NCBI RefSeq assembly: GCF_900186955.1
Contig: NZ_LT906438.1
Location: 930,001 to 994,000, forward strand
Direction of reading: 5' to 3'
DNA from: Bacillus pumilus
Lineage (GTDB): Bacteria > Bacillota > Bacilli > Bacillales > Bacillaceae
Length of the DNA stretch: 64,000 bases
Program-made: the position numbers and the translations under genes
Notes under the pieces: generated by a model
Told to the model about the DNA's origin: nothing
Database searches by the model: none
What the model saw: the letters and a program-made list of their open reading frames with translations, nothing else
Shown: positions 46,514 to 54,943 of the stretch, one piece after another
Layout: each line of letters opens with the position of its first letter
Position numbering within the stretch: the first letter of the stretch is position 1

Positions 46514-46944
46514 TAAAGGAGGAGCTCTCTAAGAGCATCTTTGTTTTGTGTTAAATCTTTTAATGTGTATTTGTCAAGAACGCGCAAGTAAGCAGTAAGT
46601 GCTTCATGAAGTACATGCTTTAATGAACAAATCGGGGAGATGATACAGCTGTTTTTCCTTGGATCAAAGCATTCAACCATGACTAAATCATCCTCTGTAT
46701 AACGGACAACCTCTCCAATGTTAATGCTTTCTGGGCTTTTCCCAAGCCTAATCCCGCCATTTCTTCCACGGATCGTTTCAACATAGCCGCGTTTTCCAAG
46801 ATGATAAATCACCTTTGTCAGATGATTTTTAGAAATGCCATAAACATCGGCGATCTGCTGAATATTTGACAGTTCATTGTTCTCTCTTGATGCTAAATAA
46901 ATGAGTACTCTTAATGAGAAATCTGTATAATTCGTTAGTTTCAT
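46513..46944 (-). CDS. nsrR: Nitric-oxide-sensing Rrf2-family repressor NsrR
   Basis: 143 residues; start ATG at 46944. Winged-helix N-terminus ('MKLTNYTDFSLRVLIYLAS'; recognition helix region 'YGISKNHLTKVIYHLG'). Three cysteines C92, C100 and C106 ('ECFDP', 'NSCIISPIC') bind the 4Fe-4S cluster that reacts with NO. It represses hmp, which is divergent from it here. It corresponds to B. subtilis yhdE. Confidence 0.96.
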   Translation of the reverse strand: MKLTNYTDFSLRVLIYLASRENNELSNIQQIADVYGISKNHLTKVIYHLGKRGYVETIRGRNGGIRLGKSPESINIGEVVRYTEDDLVMVECFDPRKNSCIISPICSLKHVLHEALTAYLRVLDKYTLKDLTQNKDALRELLL

Positions 46945-46971
46945 TTTGACGACCTCTAAACCCTATAGAGT

Positions 46972-47000
46972 TTTGTATCATCGTAACACATTTTAGACAA
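46972..47000 (-). promoter_or_regulatory. nsrR promoter
   Basis: Minus strand TTGTCT (47000-46995), 17-base spacer, TACAAA (46977-46972). Confidence 0.6.
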
Positions 47001-47055
47001 AAACTGTTCGAGAAAGTGTTAAATGTGTCAACATTCAAAACATGTATTATAAATA

Positions 47056-47085
47056 TTGCTTTTATAAGCTGTCATCCGTTACGAT
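47056..47085 (+). promoter_or_regulatory. hmp promoter
   Basis: TTGCTT (47056-47061), 18-base spacer, TACGAT (47080-47085), directly followed by the NsrR operator. Confidence 0.6.
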
Positions 47086-47110
47086 AAAGATGTATTTAAA
47101 ATACATCTTT
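47086..47110. promoter_or_regulatory. NsrR operator of hmp: perfect 25-base palindrome
   Basis: AAAGATGTATTT (47086-47097), one central base, then the exact complement (47099-47110). The shape matches the known B. subtilis hmp NsrR site, a palindrome with ATGTATTT-type half-sites. It covers the expected transcription start, so bound NsrR would block hmp. Confidence 0.85.
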
Positions 47111-47127
47111 AGGAAGAAGGAATGACG

Positions 47128-48327
47128 ATGTTATCTAAAGATCAAATGAACGCTATTAAACAATCAGCCCCTCTATTAAAAGCCGAGGGAACCAAACTTG
47201 TGACTGTTTTTTATCAAAATATGATTCGTCAGCATCCAGAGCTACTCAATCAATTTAATCAAACAAACCTCATGAACGGAAGTCAGCCAGAGGCGCTTGC
47301 TGTGACACTATATCAAGCTGCACTACACATCGATCGATTAGAAGAATTACTTCCTGTGGTCAAACAGATTGCCCATAAGCATGTCAGTGTGATGGTCAAA
47401 AAAGAGCAATATCCAATCGTCGGATATCACTTGATTGAAGCGATGAAAGAAGTGTTTGGTTTAACGGAAAAAGATGACACGCTTTTAGCTTGGAAGGCCG
47501 CATATGACATCATTGCAAATATTTTTATCACGATTGAAGCAGAAATGATGGAGGTGAATGTAAAGCAACCAGGTGGATGGGCAGATGTGAAGCCGTTTGT
47601 GATAAAGAAAAAGGTACAGGAATCTCCAGCGCTGATCTCCTTTTACTTAGTACCAGAAGATGAATCAGAGCTGCCAATGTTTGAAGCAGGTCAATATATG
47701 ACGGTTCAGGCAGATATGCCAGGTGAGGCTTATATGTGTAGCAGACAATACAGCTTATCAGATCCGCATCATCCATCTTATTACCGCATCACAGTGAAGC
47801 GCGATGGTCATGTGTCTACATTTTTGCATGATGAAATGGAAGAAGGAGACGTTCTTCAAGTGAGTATGCCGCAGGGAATGTTCTGCTTGCAAGAAGCCAC
47901 AAAAGAGCCTGTTTATTTCATTAGTGCTGGTTCTGGAGTCACGCCAATGATCGGTTTATTGAAAACAGCAGCGCAAAACAGCCATCCATTTACAATGATT
48001 CATGCAGATCGATTAGAGGATGTCACCGCTTTTGAAAATGAATTTGAAAGCGTTCTAGCATCAGCTCCGCATGGCCGCATCATCTTATGTAATGAACAAT
48101 TTGCGCAGTCTGGTAAGGGTGAGCTTGTTGAAAAGGCAGCTTCCCGCATTGACCGTCCATTCCTTCAATCAGTGGTTGGAGAAGGGAAAGGCCAATTTTA
48201 TCTATGCGGTTCCCCGGTGTTTACACAGGAGATGATTCATATACTAAAAGAGCTGGGAATTCCAGAACAGAATATACATTTCGAGTCATTCGGCGGGCAA
48301 TCCACGAAAGAAATGGAAGTCGTCTAA
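47128..48327 (+). CDS. hmp: Flavohaemoglobin Hmp (nitric oxide dioxygenase)
   Basis: 399 residues from the ATG at 47128 (AGAAGGA at eight bases; the ATG two codons earlier is too close). It oxidises NO to nitrate with oxygen and NADPH. The globin domain (1-about 145) has the proximal His in 'QIAHKHVSVMV'. The FAD domain has 'RQYSLSDPHHPSYYRITVKR' and the NAD domain 'ISAGSGVTPMIGLL'. Length equals that of B. subtilis Hmp. It is controlled by NsrR. Confidence 0.96.
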   Translation: MLSKDQMNAIKQSAPLLKAEGTKLVTVFYQNMIRQHPELLNQFNQTNLMNGSQPEALAVTLYQAALHIDRLEELLPVVKQIAHKHVSVMVKKEQYPIVGYHLIEAMKEVFGLTEKDDTLLAWKAAYDIIANIFITIEAEMMEVNVKQPGGWADVKPFVIKKKVQESPALISFYLVPEDESELPMFEAGQYMTVQADMPGEAYMCSRQYSLSDPHHPSYYRITVKRDGHVSTFLHDEMEEGDVLQVSMPQGMFCLQEATKEPVYFISAGSGVTPMIGLLKTAAQNSHPFTMIHADRLEDVTAFENEFESVLASAPHGRIILCNEQFAQSGKGELVEKAASRIDRPFLQSVVGEGKGQFYLCGSPVFTQEMIHILKELGIPEQNIHFESFGGQSTKEMEVV

Positions 48328-48403
48328 ACGAATGGCGGAACATCATGTTTTTTTAGATGCGCTCATATAGTAGGGATAAGTCCGATGAGGAGGGATGGTT
48401 TCC

Positions 48404-49819
48404 TTGAGCGTATCAGAAAAACGTCTTTTACAAAGAGCCATTGATGAAATTACAGAAATTGCAGAAGGATTTGGTCTAGATTTTTATCCGATGAGGTATG
48501 AAATCTGTCCCGCGGAAATTATTTATACGTTCGGTGCATACGGAATGCCAACACGATTCAGCCACTGGAGCTTTGGTAAACAATTTCATAAAATGAAGCT
48601 TCATTATGATTTAGGATTAAGCAAAATTTATGAGCTAGTCATCAATTCAAATCCTTGCTACGCCTTTCTACTTGATAACAACACGCTTGTTCAAAATAAA
48701 TTAATTGTGGCTCATGTACTGGCACACTGTGATTTCTTCAAAAATAATTGCCGTTTTCAAAACACAAAACGAGACATGGTAGAAAGCATGTCAGCAGCGG
48801 CAGAGCGGATCAAGGAATATGAGCATCTTCATGGAACAAAAGAAGTTGAATCCTTTTTAGACGCCGTATTGGCTCTTCAGGAGCATATTGATCCGTCTCT
48901 TGTTCGTTCAAAACTAAGCTGGAATATCGGCGATGAAGAAGAATATGAAGATGACCAACCAAAGCGTCAGACGCCGTATGATGATTTGTGGGGAATGGAT
49001 GAGCCGAAAATACGTGAGAAAAAGAAAATCGCCAAGCCATTTCCGCCAAAGCCGGAAAAAGATATTTTACTTTTTATTGAGGCGCACTCCCGGGAGTTAG
49101 AGGCGTGGCAGCGCGACGTCCTCACGATGCTGAGGGAGGAAATGCTCTATTTTTGGCCGCAGCTAGAAACAAAGATTATGAATGAAGGCTGGGCATCGTA
49201 TTGGCATCAGCGGATTATGCGAGAGCTTGATTTAGATTCAAGTGAATCGATCGAGTTTGCCAAATTAAATGCTGGCGTGGTGCAGCCGTCAAAAACAGGC
49301 ATCAATCCTTACTATTTAGGTTTGAAGATTTTTGAAGATATCGAAGAGCGCTATGACAACCCATGTGAAGAATTAAAAAAAGCAGGGGTGACAGAAGGAT
49401 CGGGCCGCAGCAAAATGTTTGAAGTAAGGGAGATTGAATCAGATATTTCCTTCATTCGAAATTACTTAACAAAAGACCTTGTGATGAGAGAAGATTTGTA
49501 CTTGTTTCAAAAACAAGGGAGAGATTATAAAGTCATCGATAAAGAATGGAAGGCTGTTCGTGATCAGCTAGTCAGCATGAGGGTCAATGGCGGCTTTCCT
49601 TATTTGACCGTGATGGATGGCGACTATTTAAAAAACAATGAACTCTATATTAAACATTGGTATGAGGGCATTGAACTAGATCTGAAATACTTAGAAAAAG
49701 TACTCCCATATTTGTATCAGCTATGGGGAAGAAGTGTGCATATCGAATCCATTCTTGAAGGAAAAGAAGTCATGTTTTCGTATGATGGAAAAGGAGTCCA
49801 CAGAAAATATCTCGCATAA
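48404..49819 (+). CDS. spoVR: Stage V sporulation protein R, SpoVR
   Basis: 471 residues with TTG at 48404 as start, about 11 bases after GAGGAGGG; the ATG at 48395 is only one or two bases from that site. SpoVR is made in the mother cell and is involved in spore cortex formation. Family signature segments are '[22 protein letters not shown]' (in two parts), '[15 protein letters not shown]' and '[16 protein letters not shown]', the last two with conserved His and Glu that look like metal ligands. Confidence 0.94.
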   Translation: MSVSEKRLLQRAIDEITEIAEGFGLDFYPMRYEICPAEIIYTFGAYGMPTRFSHWSFGKQFHKMKLHYDLGLSKIYELVINSNPCYAFLLDNNTLVQNKLIVAHVLAHCDFFKNNCRFQNTKRDMVESMSAAAERIKEYEHLHGTKEVESFLDAVLALQEHIDPSLVRSKLSWNIGDEEEYEDDQPKRQTPYDDLWGMDEPKIREKKKIAKPFPPKPEKDILLFIEAHSRELEAWQRDVLTMLREEMLYFWPQLETKIMNEGWASYWHQRIMRELDLDSSESIEFAKLNAGVVQPSKTGINPYYLGLKIFEDIEERYDNPCEELKKAGVTEGSGRSKMFEVREIESDISFIRNYLTKDLVMREDLYLFQKQGRDYKVIDKEWKAVRDQLVSMRVNGGFPYLTVMDGDYLKNNELYIKHWYEGIELDLKYLEKVLPYLYQLWGRSVHIESILEGKEVMFSYDGKGVHRKYLA

Positions 49820-49826
49820 AAAAACA

Positions 49827-49858
49827 AAAAAAGATGTCTCTTAGCAGACATCTTTTTT
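49827..49858. terminator. Bidirectional terminator between spoVR and phoA
   Basis: 13-bp perfect stem AAAAAAGATGTCT/AGACATCTTTTTT between convergent genes. Confidence 0.88.
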
Positions 49859-49865
49859 GCCAGTT

Positions 49866-51230
49866 TTATTGGTTTTTCAGCAGTTTGAAAATGTGTTTTG
49901 CTTGATCGGTGTTTTCCATCAGACCTTTTAGCTTTTGGCTTGTTGGGCCATACGCAAAGAATGGCACTTCATCGCCCGTATGACCTGATGTGGTCCAGCC
50001 TGTATGTGATCTCACGTTGATCACTTCTTCAATCGCATCATCAATTTTAAGAGCATCCTTTGTTTCAGCGGCCTTTTGAATGGAGGCCATTTCTTCTTTT
50101 GTGAAATCAAGATCGATATATTGTTTCAGCGCTGATTCAACAGGCATGCCACTGACGATTTTGTTTGCGATAAAATCAGGGGTCTTTTTCGCTGCTTTTA
50201 CCGGTTTGTAATCCCAGCTGCCTGAGCCGTCTGCCCCAAAGGAAAGTCCGCCAGTTGAATGATCGGCAGTGGTGATGACTAACGTATTTTTATCCTTTTT
50301 TGCAAAACGAATCGCTTCTTCAAATGCTTTTTCAAAATCCTTCATTTCACTCATGGCACTCACAATATCATGATCATGTCCTGCCCAGTCAATTTGGCTG
50401 CCTTCCACCATAAGGAAAAATCCATTTTTGTTTTTAGACAGCTGTTTAATGGCTGAAGATGTCATGTCTTGCAGGGAAGGGGTCTTTTTATCACGATCAA
50501 TCGCTTTATCAAGACCGCCATCAGCAAAAATGCCTAACACCTTTTGGTTTTTGTTTTTTTGTAAGGCATCTTTATTGGTGACATAATCATATCCGGCTTG
50601 TTTAAATTCCTTCGTTAAATCACGATCCTTTCGGACAAAATCGACGAGACCTCCGCCAAGCATGACATCGACTGTATGCTGTTTACCGATTTTTTCATCG
50701 AAGAAATCATCAGCGATGGCTGCTGTGTTTTTTCTCGATACATCGTGAGCCGCATACGCAGCAGGGGTGGCATTTGTTAATTCAGAGGTCACGACAAGTC
50801 CCGTAGATTTTCCCTTCCGTTTTGCTTCTTCTAGAACTGTTTTTAATTTTTTCCCGTTTTTATTGACACCGATCGCATTGTTGTAAGTCTTTTTACCAGT
50901 TGCCATAGCTGTACCAGCTGCGGCAGAATCAGTGATATTGCTTTTTGAGTCGTTAGGGTATGTTTTGTGCATGCCAGTGAGGTAAGGGTCAAACGCTGTT
51001 CGCTTTGAAAGGTCTCCGTTGTGCTTAAATGAACGGTAAGTTGAAAGATACGGTGTTCCCATGCCATCCCCGATCAGCACGATCACATTTTGCACGTCAT
51101 TTTTTGGCTTCTTTTTAGCCTCTGCTTTGTCAGCTTGTCCAAATTCAATTCCTGAAAAAATGCCAATCGATAGCACAGATGCTGCCGCCACTGCAGCGAT
51201 TTTCGTTTTCGAGCTTTTCAACACACTCAT
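49866..51230 (-). CDS. phoA: Secreted alkaline phosphatase PhoA
   Basis: 454 residues; ATG with GGAGGCAAA upstream. A signal peptide (about 1-38, ending at AEA) exports it. Active-site features: 'VIVLIGDGMG' (metal Asp), catalytic Ser in 'TDSAAAGTAMATG', metal ligands in 'WAGHDHD' and 'TADHSTGG', and 'TSGHTGDEVPFFAYG' near the C-terminus. It releases phosphate from extracellular esters. It corresponds to a Pho-regulon phosphatase of B. subtilis in the same place, and Pho-type repeats lie upstream. Confidence 0.94.
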   Translation of the reverse strand: MSVLKSSKTKIAAVAAASVLSIGIFSGIEFGQADKAEAKKKPKNDVQNVIVLIGDGMGTPYLSTYRSFKHNGDLSKRTAFDPYLTGMHKTYPNDSKSNITDSAAAGTAMATGKKTYNNAIGVNKNGKKLKTVLEEAKRKGKSTGLVVTSELTNATPAAYAAHDVSRKNTAAIADDFFDEKIGKQHTVDVMLGGGLVDFVRKDRDLTKEFKQAGYDYVTNKDALQKNKNQKVLGIFADGGLDKAIDRDKKTPSLQDMTSSAIKQLSKNKNGFFLMVEGSQIDWAGHDHDIVSAMSEMKDFEKAFEEAIRFAKKDKNTLVITTADHSTGGLSFGADGSGSWDYKPVKAAKKTPDFIANKIVSGMPVESALKQYIDLDFTKEEMASIQKAAETKDALKIDDAIEEVINVRSHTGWTTSGHTGDEVPFFAYGPTSQKLKGLMENTDQAKHIFKLLKNQ

Positions 51231-51268
51231 TCATTTTGCCTCCTCAATGTTTATGTATCGCTCTTACG

Positions 51269-51350
51269 TTTACAATGGTAGAGCAGAATTGTGGATTCCC
51301 ATTTACAGGATCGTAAAGTTCCCTTTAAAATTGTAAAGGCCCACTTTACA
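51269..51350 (-). promoter_or_regulatory. PhoP-box-like repeats upstream of phoA
   Basis: TTTACA (51302-51307), TTTAAA (51324-51329) and TTTACA (51345-51350) are spaced 21-22 bases apart, that is two turns of the 11-base period of PhoP boxes (TTHACA). Another TTTACA is at 51269-51274. PhoP-P activation of phoA on phosphate starvation is expected. Confidence 0.6.
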
Positions 51351-51410
51351 TAGAATGAGCCAAAAAGAGAAATGAATGTATCATTTATCCATGACAAGAT
51401 GCGTTTATTT

Positions 51411-51427
51411 TGTCATGATTGTGTAAT
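51411..51427. promoter_or_regulatory. WalR-box-like site upstream of lytE
   Basis: TGTCAT, five bases, TGTAAT. It matches the WalR consensus TGTWAH-N5-TGTWAH except at one position. lytE is a known WalR target in B. subtilis. Confidence 0.6.
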
Positions 51428-51528
51428 GAAAATGAAATATAAAGAACCCTAAAAAAAAATAAATTTTGCCGAATTAATAAGCATAATGTCGTAGGAAGTC
51501 AAGACTATTTCTTCTGGTATTTGATCCT

Positions 51529-51534
51529 TATAAT
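51529..51534 (+). promoter_or_regulatory. -10 box of lytE
   Basis: TATAAT about 50 bases before the start, without a good -35 box, as expected for an activated promoter. The remaining sequence of the phoA-lytE gap is AT-rich and shows nothing else I would call. Confidence 0.5.
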
Positions 51535-51584
51535 AGTAAGTAGATAAAAATTCGGATCTCGATAGATACATACAGGAGGAACAA

Positions 51585-52418
51585 ATGAAAAAACAATTGA
51601 TCACAGCTGCAAGTGCAGTTTTACTTGGGACGACATTATTTGCCGGAGCTGCCTCAGCACAATCAGTAAAAGTTCAAAAAGGTGACTCTCTTTCTGTTCT
51701 AGCGAAAAAATACAAAACAAGCGTGAGCAAGATTAAATCAGACAATAAGCTGAAATCTAACACGATATTTGTTGGACAAACGTTAAAAGTAAATGGTACT
51801 GCCGCAAAAAAAATAACGAAAACATCAAAAACAACAACAAAAGTAAAAGCGGCGTCAGCCACAGCCACTCATAAAGTTGTGAAAGGTGATACATTATCTA
51901 AAATCGGCAAAAAGTACGGCATGACTGTAAAAGAGCTGAAATCGTTAAATAAACTCAAAACAAACCTGATCAAAATTGGGCAAAAGCTAAAGGTCAAAAA
52001 GACGTCTAAAAAAGTGAAAACAACACCTGTTAAAGAAAAAACAGTTTCTGCTTCTTCTTTAAACACGTCTAAGCTTGTTGCGGATGCTAAAGCGCACAAT
52101 GGCACACCATATAGATGGGGTGGAACGACACCAAAGGGCTTTGATTGCAGCGGGTTTATGTGGTATATCATTAACAAACAAAAAAAGATTTCAAGACAAA
52201 CAACTGAAGGTTTTTGGGGATCAATGAAAAGCGTATCAACTCCAAAGGTTGGCGATTTTGTGTTCTTTACAACATATAAATCGGGTCCATCTCACATGGG
52301 TGTCTACATTGGGAACAACAAGTTTATTCATGCTGCTTCCGATGGTGTGACGATCAGTGATATGAATTCAAGCTACTGGAAGCCGATTTACCTTGGAGCG
52401 AAAACTTTTGTAAACTAA
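51585..52418 (+). CDS. lytE: LysM-NlpC/P60 cell wall endopeptidase LytE
   Basis: 277 residues; ATG with CAGGAGGAAC upstream. Signal peptide (1-25, ending ASA), two LysM repeats (about 28-67 and 96-134, each with KGDSLS/KGDTLS) separated by Thr/Lys/Ser-rich linkers, then an NlpC/P60 domain (about 160-277). The catalytic Cys is in 'FDCSGFMWY', the His in 'SHMGVYIGN', with a second His in 'KFIHAAS'. It is a D,L-endopeptidase for cell elongation. B. subtilis LytE carries three LysM repeats, so this protein is one shorter. Its terminator carries an inserted repeat. Confidence 0.93.
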   Translation: MKKQLITAASAVLLGTTLFAGAASAQSVKVQKGDSLSVLAKKYKTSVSKIKSDNKLKSNTIFVGQTLKVNGTAAKKITKTSKTTTKVKAASATATHKVVKGDTLSKIGKKYGMTVKELKSLNKLKTNLIKIGQKLKVKKTSKKVKTTPVKEKTVSASSLNTSKLVADAKAHNGTPYRWGGTTPKGFDCSGFMWYIINKQKKISRQTTEGFWGSMKSVSTPKVGDFVFFTTYKSGPSHMGVYIGNNKFIHAASDGVTISDMNSSYWKPIYLGAKTFVN

Positions 52419-52428
52419 TTTATTTTAA

Positions 52429-52450
52429 GAGACTGCTGATGAAGCAGTCT
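52429..52450 (+). terminator. lytE terminator hairpin, upstream copy
   Basis: 22 bases, hairpin arms AGACTGCT/AGCAGTCT. An identical 22-base copy is at 52626-52647, on the far side of repeat copy B. Confidence 0.88.
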
Positions 52451-52625
52451 CAGATTGTTGACAAAGTGCTAAAATGATCTTTATTTTAGCACTTTGTCTT
52501 CTTTTCAGCGTGATAGAAAACCTTTGCAGTCCTAGGAAGGACGAGTACTGGCGCGGAGCGAATTTGACATTCGTGAGCACCAGCACGCAGGACTGACAAC
52601 GAATGCGAGGGTTTGTCTACACGCT
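52451..52625 (-). repeat. 175-bp structured repeat element, copy B (inverted)
   Basis: Read on the minus strand it starts at the CAGCGTGTAGACAAA end and aligns along its whole length with copy A. The terminal stem is a perfect 16-bp hairpin: GACAAAGTGCTAAAAT, loop AAAGATC, complement (plus-strand coordinates 52460-52498). Inner stems AGTCCT/AGGACT and GTGCTGG/CCAGTAC keep pairing although their bases differ from copy A. Both ends resemble each other (CAGCGTGTAGACAAA and CAGATTGTTGACAAA), like short terminal inverted repeats. Confidence 0.85.
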
Positions 52626-52651
52626 GAGACTGCTGATGAAGCAGTCTTTTT
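52626..52651 (+). terminator. lytE terminator hairpin, downstream copy with T run
   Basis: Second identical 22-base hairpin, followed by T; this is the complete terminator. Confidence 0.88.
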
Positions 52652-52689
52652 TATTTGCGCTGTAGACTTAAGAACATAAATCGATATTC

Positions 52690-52735
52690 AAAAAAGCCCG
52701 TGCGACTTGGCATTAGTCAAGTAACTCGGGCTTTT
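52690..52735 (-). terminator. Terminator of sigM-yhdL-yhdK
   Basis: Outer stem AAAAGCCCG/CGGGCTTTT with inner GACTTG/CAAGT(A), T run on the minus strand. Confidence 0.8.
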
Positions 52736-52750
52736 CATTTTGAGAACGGC

Positions 52751-53041
52751 TTAAAAGCCTAATTGAAGATCGACATCGATCGATACGATGGCATAGACAC
52801 AAAGAATGACAAAGATATTCAGAACGACACCAAGGAACCCAGGGCCCGTACGGCCTTTTTTAATGAACAGTTCAATAATGCCAAATGGAACTGCGGCCAT
52901 TGCAAAAGGAAGCATCTGAAAAGAATAAAATGTCACATTACTGATAATGGCGAGGTTCAGCATGAGCAGAGATAATATCGCTGTACCGACAGAAATCCAG
53001 CCAAATACATTATGCTCTTTAAAAATTCTTACCAATTCCAT
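52751..53041 (-). CDS. yhdK: Anti-SigM co-factor YhdK
   Basis: 96 residues with three membrane helices (about 14-32, 38-58, 70-90). In B. subtilis YhdK works with YhdL to hold SigM inactive at the membrane. The start overlaps the end of yhdL by 13 bases, so the genes are coupled. It is the last gene of the operon and a terminator follows. Confidence 0.9.
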   Translation of the reverse strand: MELVRIFKEHNVFGWISVGTAILSLLMLNLAIISNVTFYSFQMLPFAMAAVPFGIIELFIKKGRTGPGFLGVVLNIFVILCVYAIVSIDVDLQLGF

Positions 53042-54087
53042 AATTCCACCTCGCTCACTTTTGCCGTTTTAATGCGTTTTGTCTTCACGAATTTCTCGAT
53101 TTCTTTCGAAGGACCTGTGATCACAGAGCCATAAATCGTGACACCATTTTGATTGATATAGCGTATGCGGTTTGACAGATCCAGTTCAGATCTGCCAGAG
53201 ATCGTTTTTGCCCAGGTTGGGTGCTGATTGACATAAGTAAGGGCATCTTTAAATTGATCTACCTCTGTTTTTGATGTGTGCTGAAGCTCTTTTAAGAATT
53301 CAGAGTCTCTCCCAGGAAAGCCAATTGGCCGCTGATTCTCGCTTAATGAATCCTCTGTTTTAATCGCATTCCAGAGCACTTTCATATCATATTTTTTAGC
53401 AAAGGAATAAACGTCCTTTGGTGTATACGCTTTGTCATAGGAGACATACACTTCACTGACTGTTCCTTCAGGAAGCTTGTCTAAAGTAGTGAGTGTTTGT
53501 TTTTTTGATGCATCTGCCTGAGTAGAAGGATGGGTAAAGAAATCCTCCGTATCGCGTGCGCTGTCACCATAATATGAGATGGTAGGCTGCTTTAATTTAT
53601 CGAAAAACATCTCGATTTGCTCACTGCCAATGGCTTCTGTTTTATTGCCAATTTGTTTTTGCAGCTTCAATTCGGTGTTCATTCCAAAAAGCTTGACTTG
53701 GCCTTTTAAATCCTTCATATCAATCGCCACGTTTGGTTTCGTCAAAGCGACTGTTACAGCGGCTGTTTCCATGAAGTGATTCCCTTTGCTCTCTGCTCCG
53801 CCAACGCCGTAGTATAGATAACTTCCTAATGTACAAAGCGGTAAAATAATAAGTGTAGAGATGACAGCAAGTACAGAAATACGTAAATAAGACTTTCTTT
53901 TTCCGTATTGCAAGATGGCTTTTTGCTTTTCAGGACTGATGGAAAAATCGGTCCAATCCGAGTCGTTCAGTTCCTGACTTAAGCGTTTTTCGTTTTCTTC
54001 AAGCTCTTCTTCAAACGCTATCATTTCTTCCTCGTTCATCTCACCATTATTATATTGTTCCCATCGCTTGTTAAACTCTTCATTCAT
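53029..54087 (-). CDS. yhdL: Anti-sigma-M factor YhdL
   Basis: 352 residues from the ATG at 54087, six bases after AGAGGTG (a second ATG one codon earlier is possible; the GTG at 54096 overlaps the site). The N-terminal 75 residues are the cytoplasmic SigM-binding part, rich in Glu and Asn. One membrane helix (about 70-92) leads to an outside domain. YhdL is essential in B. subtilis because free SigM is toxic. The start overlaps the end of sigM. Confidence 0.92.
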   Translation of the reverse strand: MNEEFNKRWEQYNNGEMNEEEMIAFEEELEENEKRLSQELNDSDWTDFSISPEKQKAILQYGKRKSYLRISVLAVISTLIILPLCTLGSYLYYGVGGAESKGNHFMETAAVTVALTKPNVAIDMKDLKGQVKLFGMNTELKLQKQIGNKTEAIGSEQIEMFFDKLKQPTISYYGDSARDTEDFFTHPSTQADASKKQTLTTLDKLPEGTVSEVYVSYDKAYTPKDVYSFAKKYDMKVLWNAIKTEDSLSENQRPIGFPGRDSEFLKELQHTSKTEVDQFKDALTYVNQHPTWAKTISGRSELDLSNRIRYINQNGVTIYGSVITGPSKEIEKFVKTKRIKTAKVSEVELWNW

Positions 54088-54571
54088 CATTAACACCTCT
54101 GTTGTAAAGTGCTTTTAGGCGCTGCCTTGCACGAAATAAAACACTTTTAAAATTTGCTTCAGTAATATTCATGACCTTGGATGCTTCCTTGTAATTCAGT
54201 TCTTTTAAATAATACAATGTCAACGCTTCCTTGTAGTTATCTGGAAGCTGTTCCAAATACATGTTGAGGACTTCTTTTATTTCAACCTGTTCAGCAGGGC
54301 TTTGTACAGACGTTTGTAAAAGGCCGCCAATAAGATCATCCGATATGGTCACTTCTTTTTTATGTTTCCTGACATAATCAATAAAAGCATTTCGTGCCAC
54401 CTGAAATAACCAAGGTTTCACTTTGCTATGGTCGTAGGAATGAATATGTATATAAGCACGCATAAAGGTTTCCTGCAATAAGTCTTCTGCCAAATGTTTG
54501 TCTTTTGTCATGGAGAGCAGAAACCTGTAAACATCGTTCATATACATTTGATAAATTTCATCGATCGTCAC
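54080..54571 (-). CDS. sigM: ECF sigma factor SigM
   Basis: 163 residues; ATG at 54571 with GAGGGGAG upstream. Region 2 has 'LAEDLLQETFMRAYIHIHSY' and 'KPWLFQVARNAFIDYVRKHK'; region 4 has 'LPDNYKEALTLYYLKELNYKEASKVM'. It directs the response to cell-wall antibiotics, acid, salt and heat. A promoter of the SigM type lies upstream, so it should activate its own gene. Confidence 0.94.
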   Translation of the reverse strand: MTIDEIYQMYMNDVYRFLLSMTKDKHLAEDLLQETFMRAYIHIHSYDHSKVKPWLFQVARNAFIDYVRKHKKEVTISDDLIGGLLQTSVQSPAEQVEIKEVLNMYLEQLPDNYKEALTLYYLKELNYKEASKVMNITEANFKSVLFRARQRLKALYNRGVNDE

Positions 54572-54594
54572 TGATTTTTCTCCCCTCTATGTTA

Positions 54595-54623
54595 TACACG
54601 CATAAGAAAGGCATAAAGTTGCA
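54595..54623 (-). promoter_or_regulatory. Autoregulated ECF (SigM-type) promoter of sigM
   Basis: Minus strand TGCAAC (54623-54618), 17-base spacer, CGTGTA (54600-54595). ECF sigma factors of this group need AAC at -35 and CGT at -10. The rest of the gap to plsC contains a TATAAT at 54898-54903 that may serve plsC, and otherwise nothing I can name. Confidence 0.7.
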
Positions 54624-54943
54624 CGAAACTTCTCAATACCGTACAATACTCATTTCTTTCGCCGAATCAAAATCATTTCTCCTTATCATAGCGAAATTTG
54701 CGTCATTTATAAAGCATTTTCAATAGAACAAATCAGGAAAAAACCTTAAAAAACGACAAAATTGGACACAATTCCTCTTCTATTCTCTCCTAAAACCATA
54801 GACCTGAATACAGAAAGAACGATGATTTAGAAAGAAAAATGATGTGATGGTTTGGCTGTTTCATGAAAATTTTAGTACCAGGTAATAAAAAATTTGTTAT
54901 AATAGAAACAAATCCTTCATTCTTCAAACAAAGGAAGTGCACT

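Noticed and set aside
51660..51990. Repeated units in lytE as a possible CRISPR or tandem repeat
   Set aside because: They are two LysM protein repeats with different codons and spacing.
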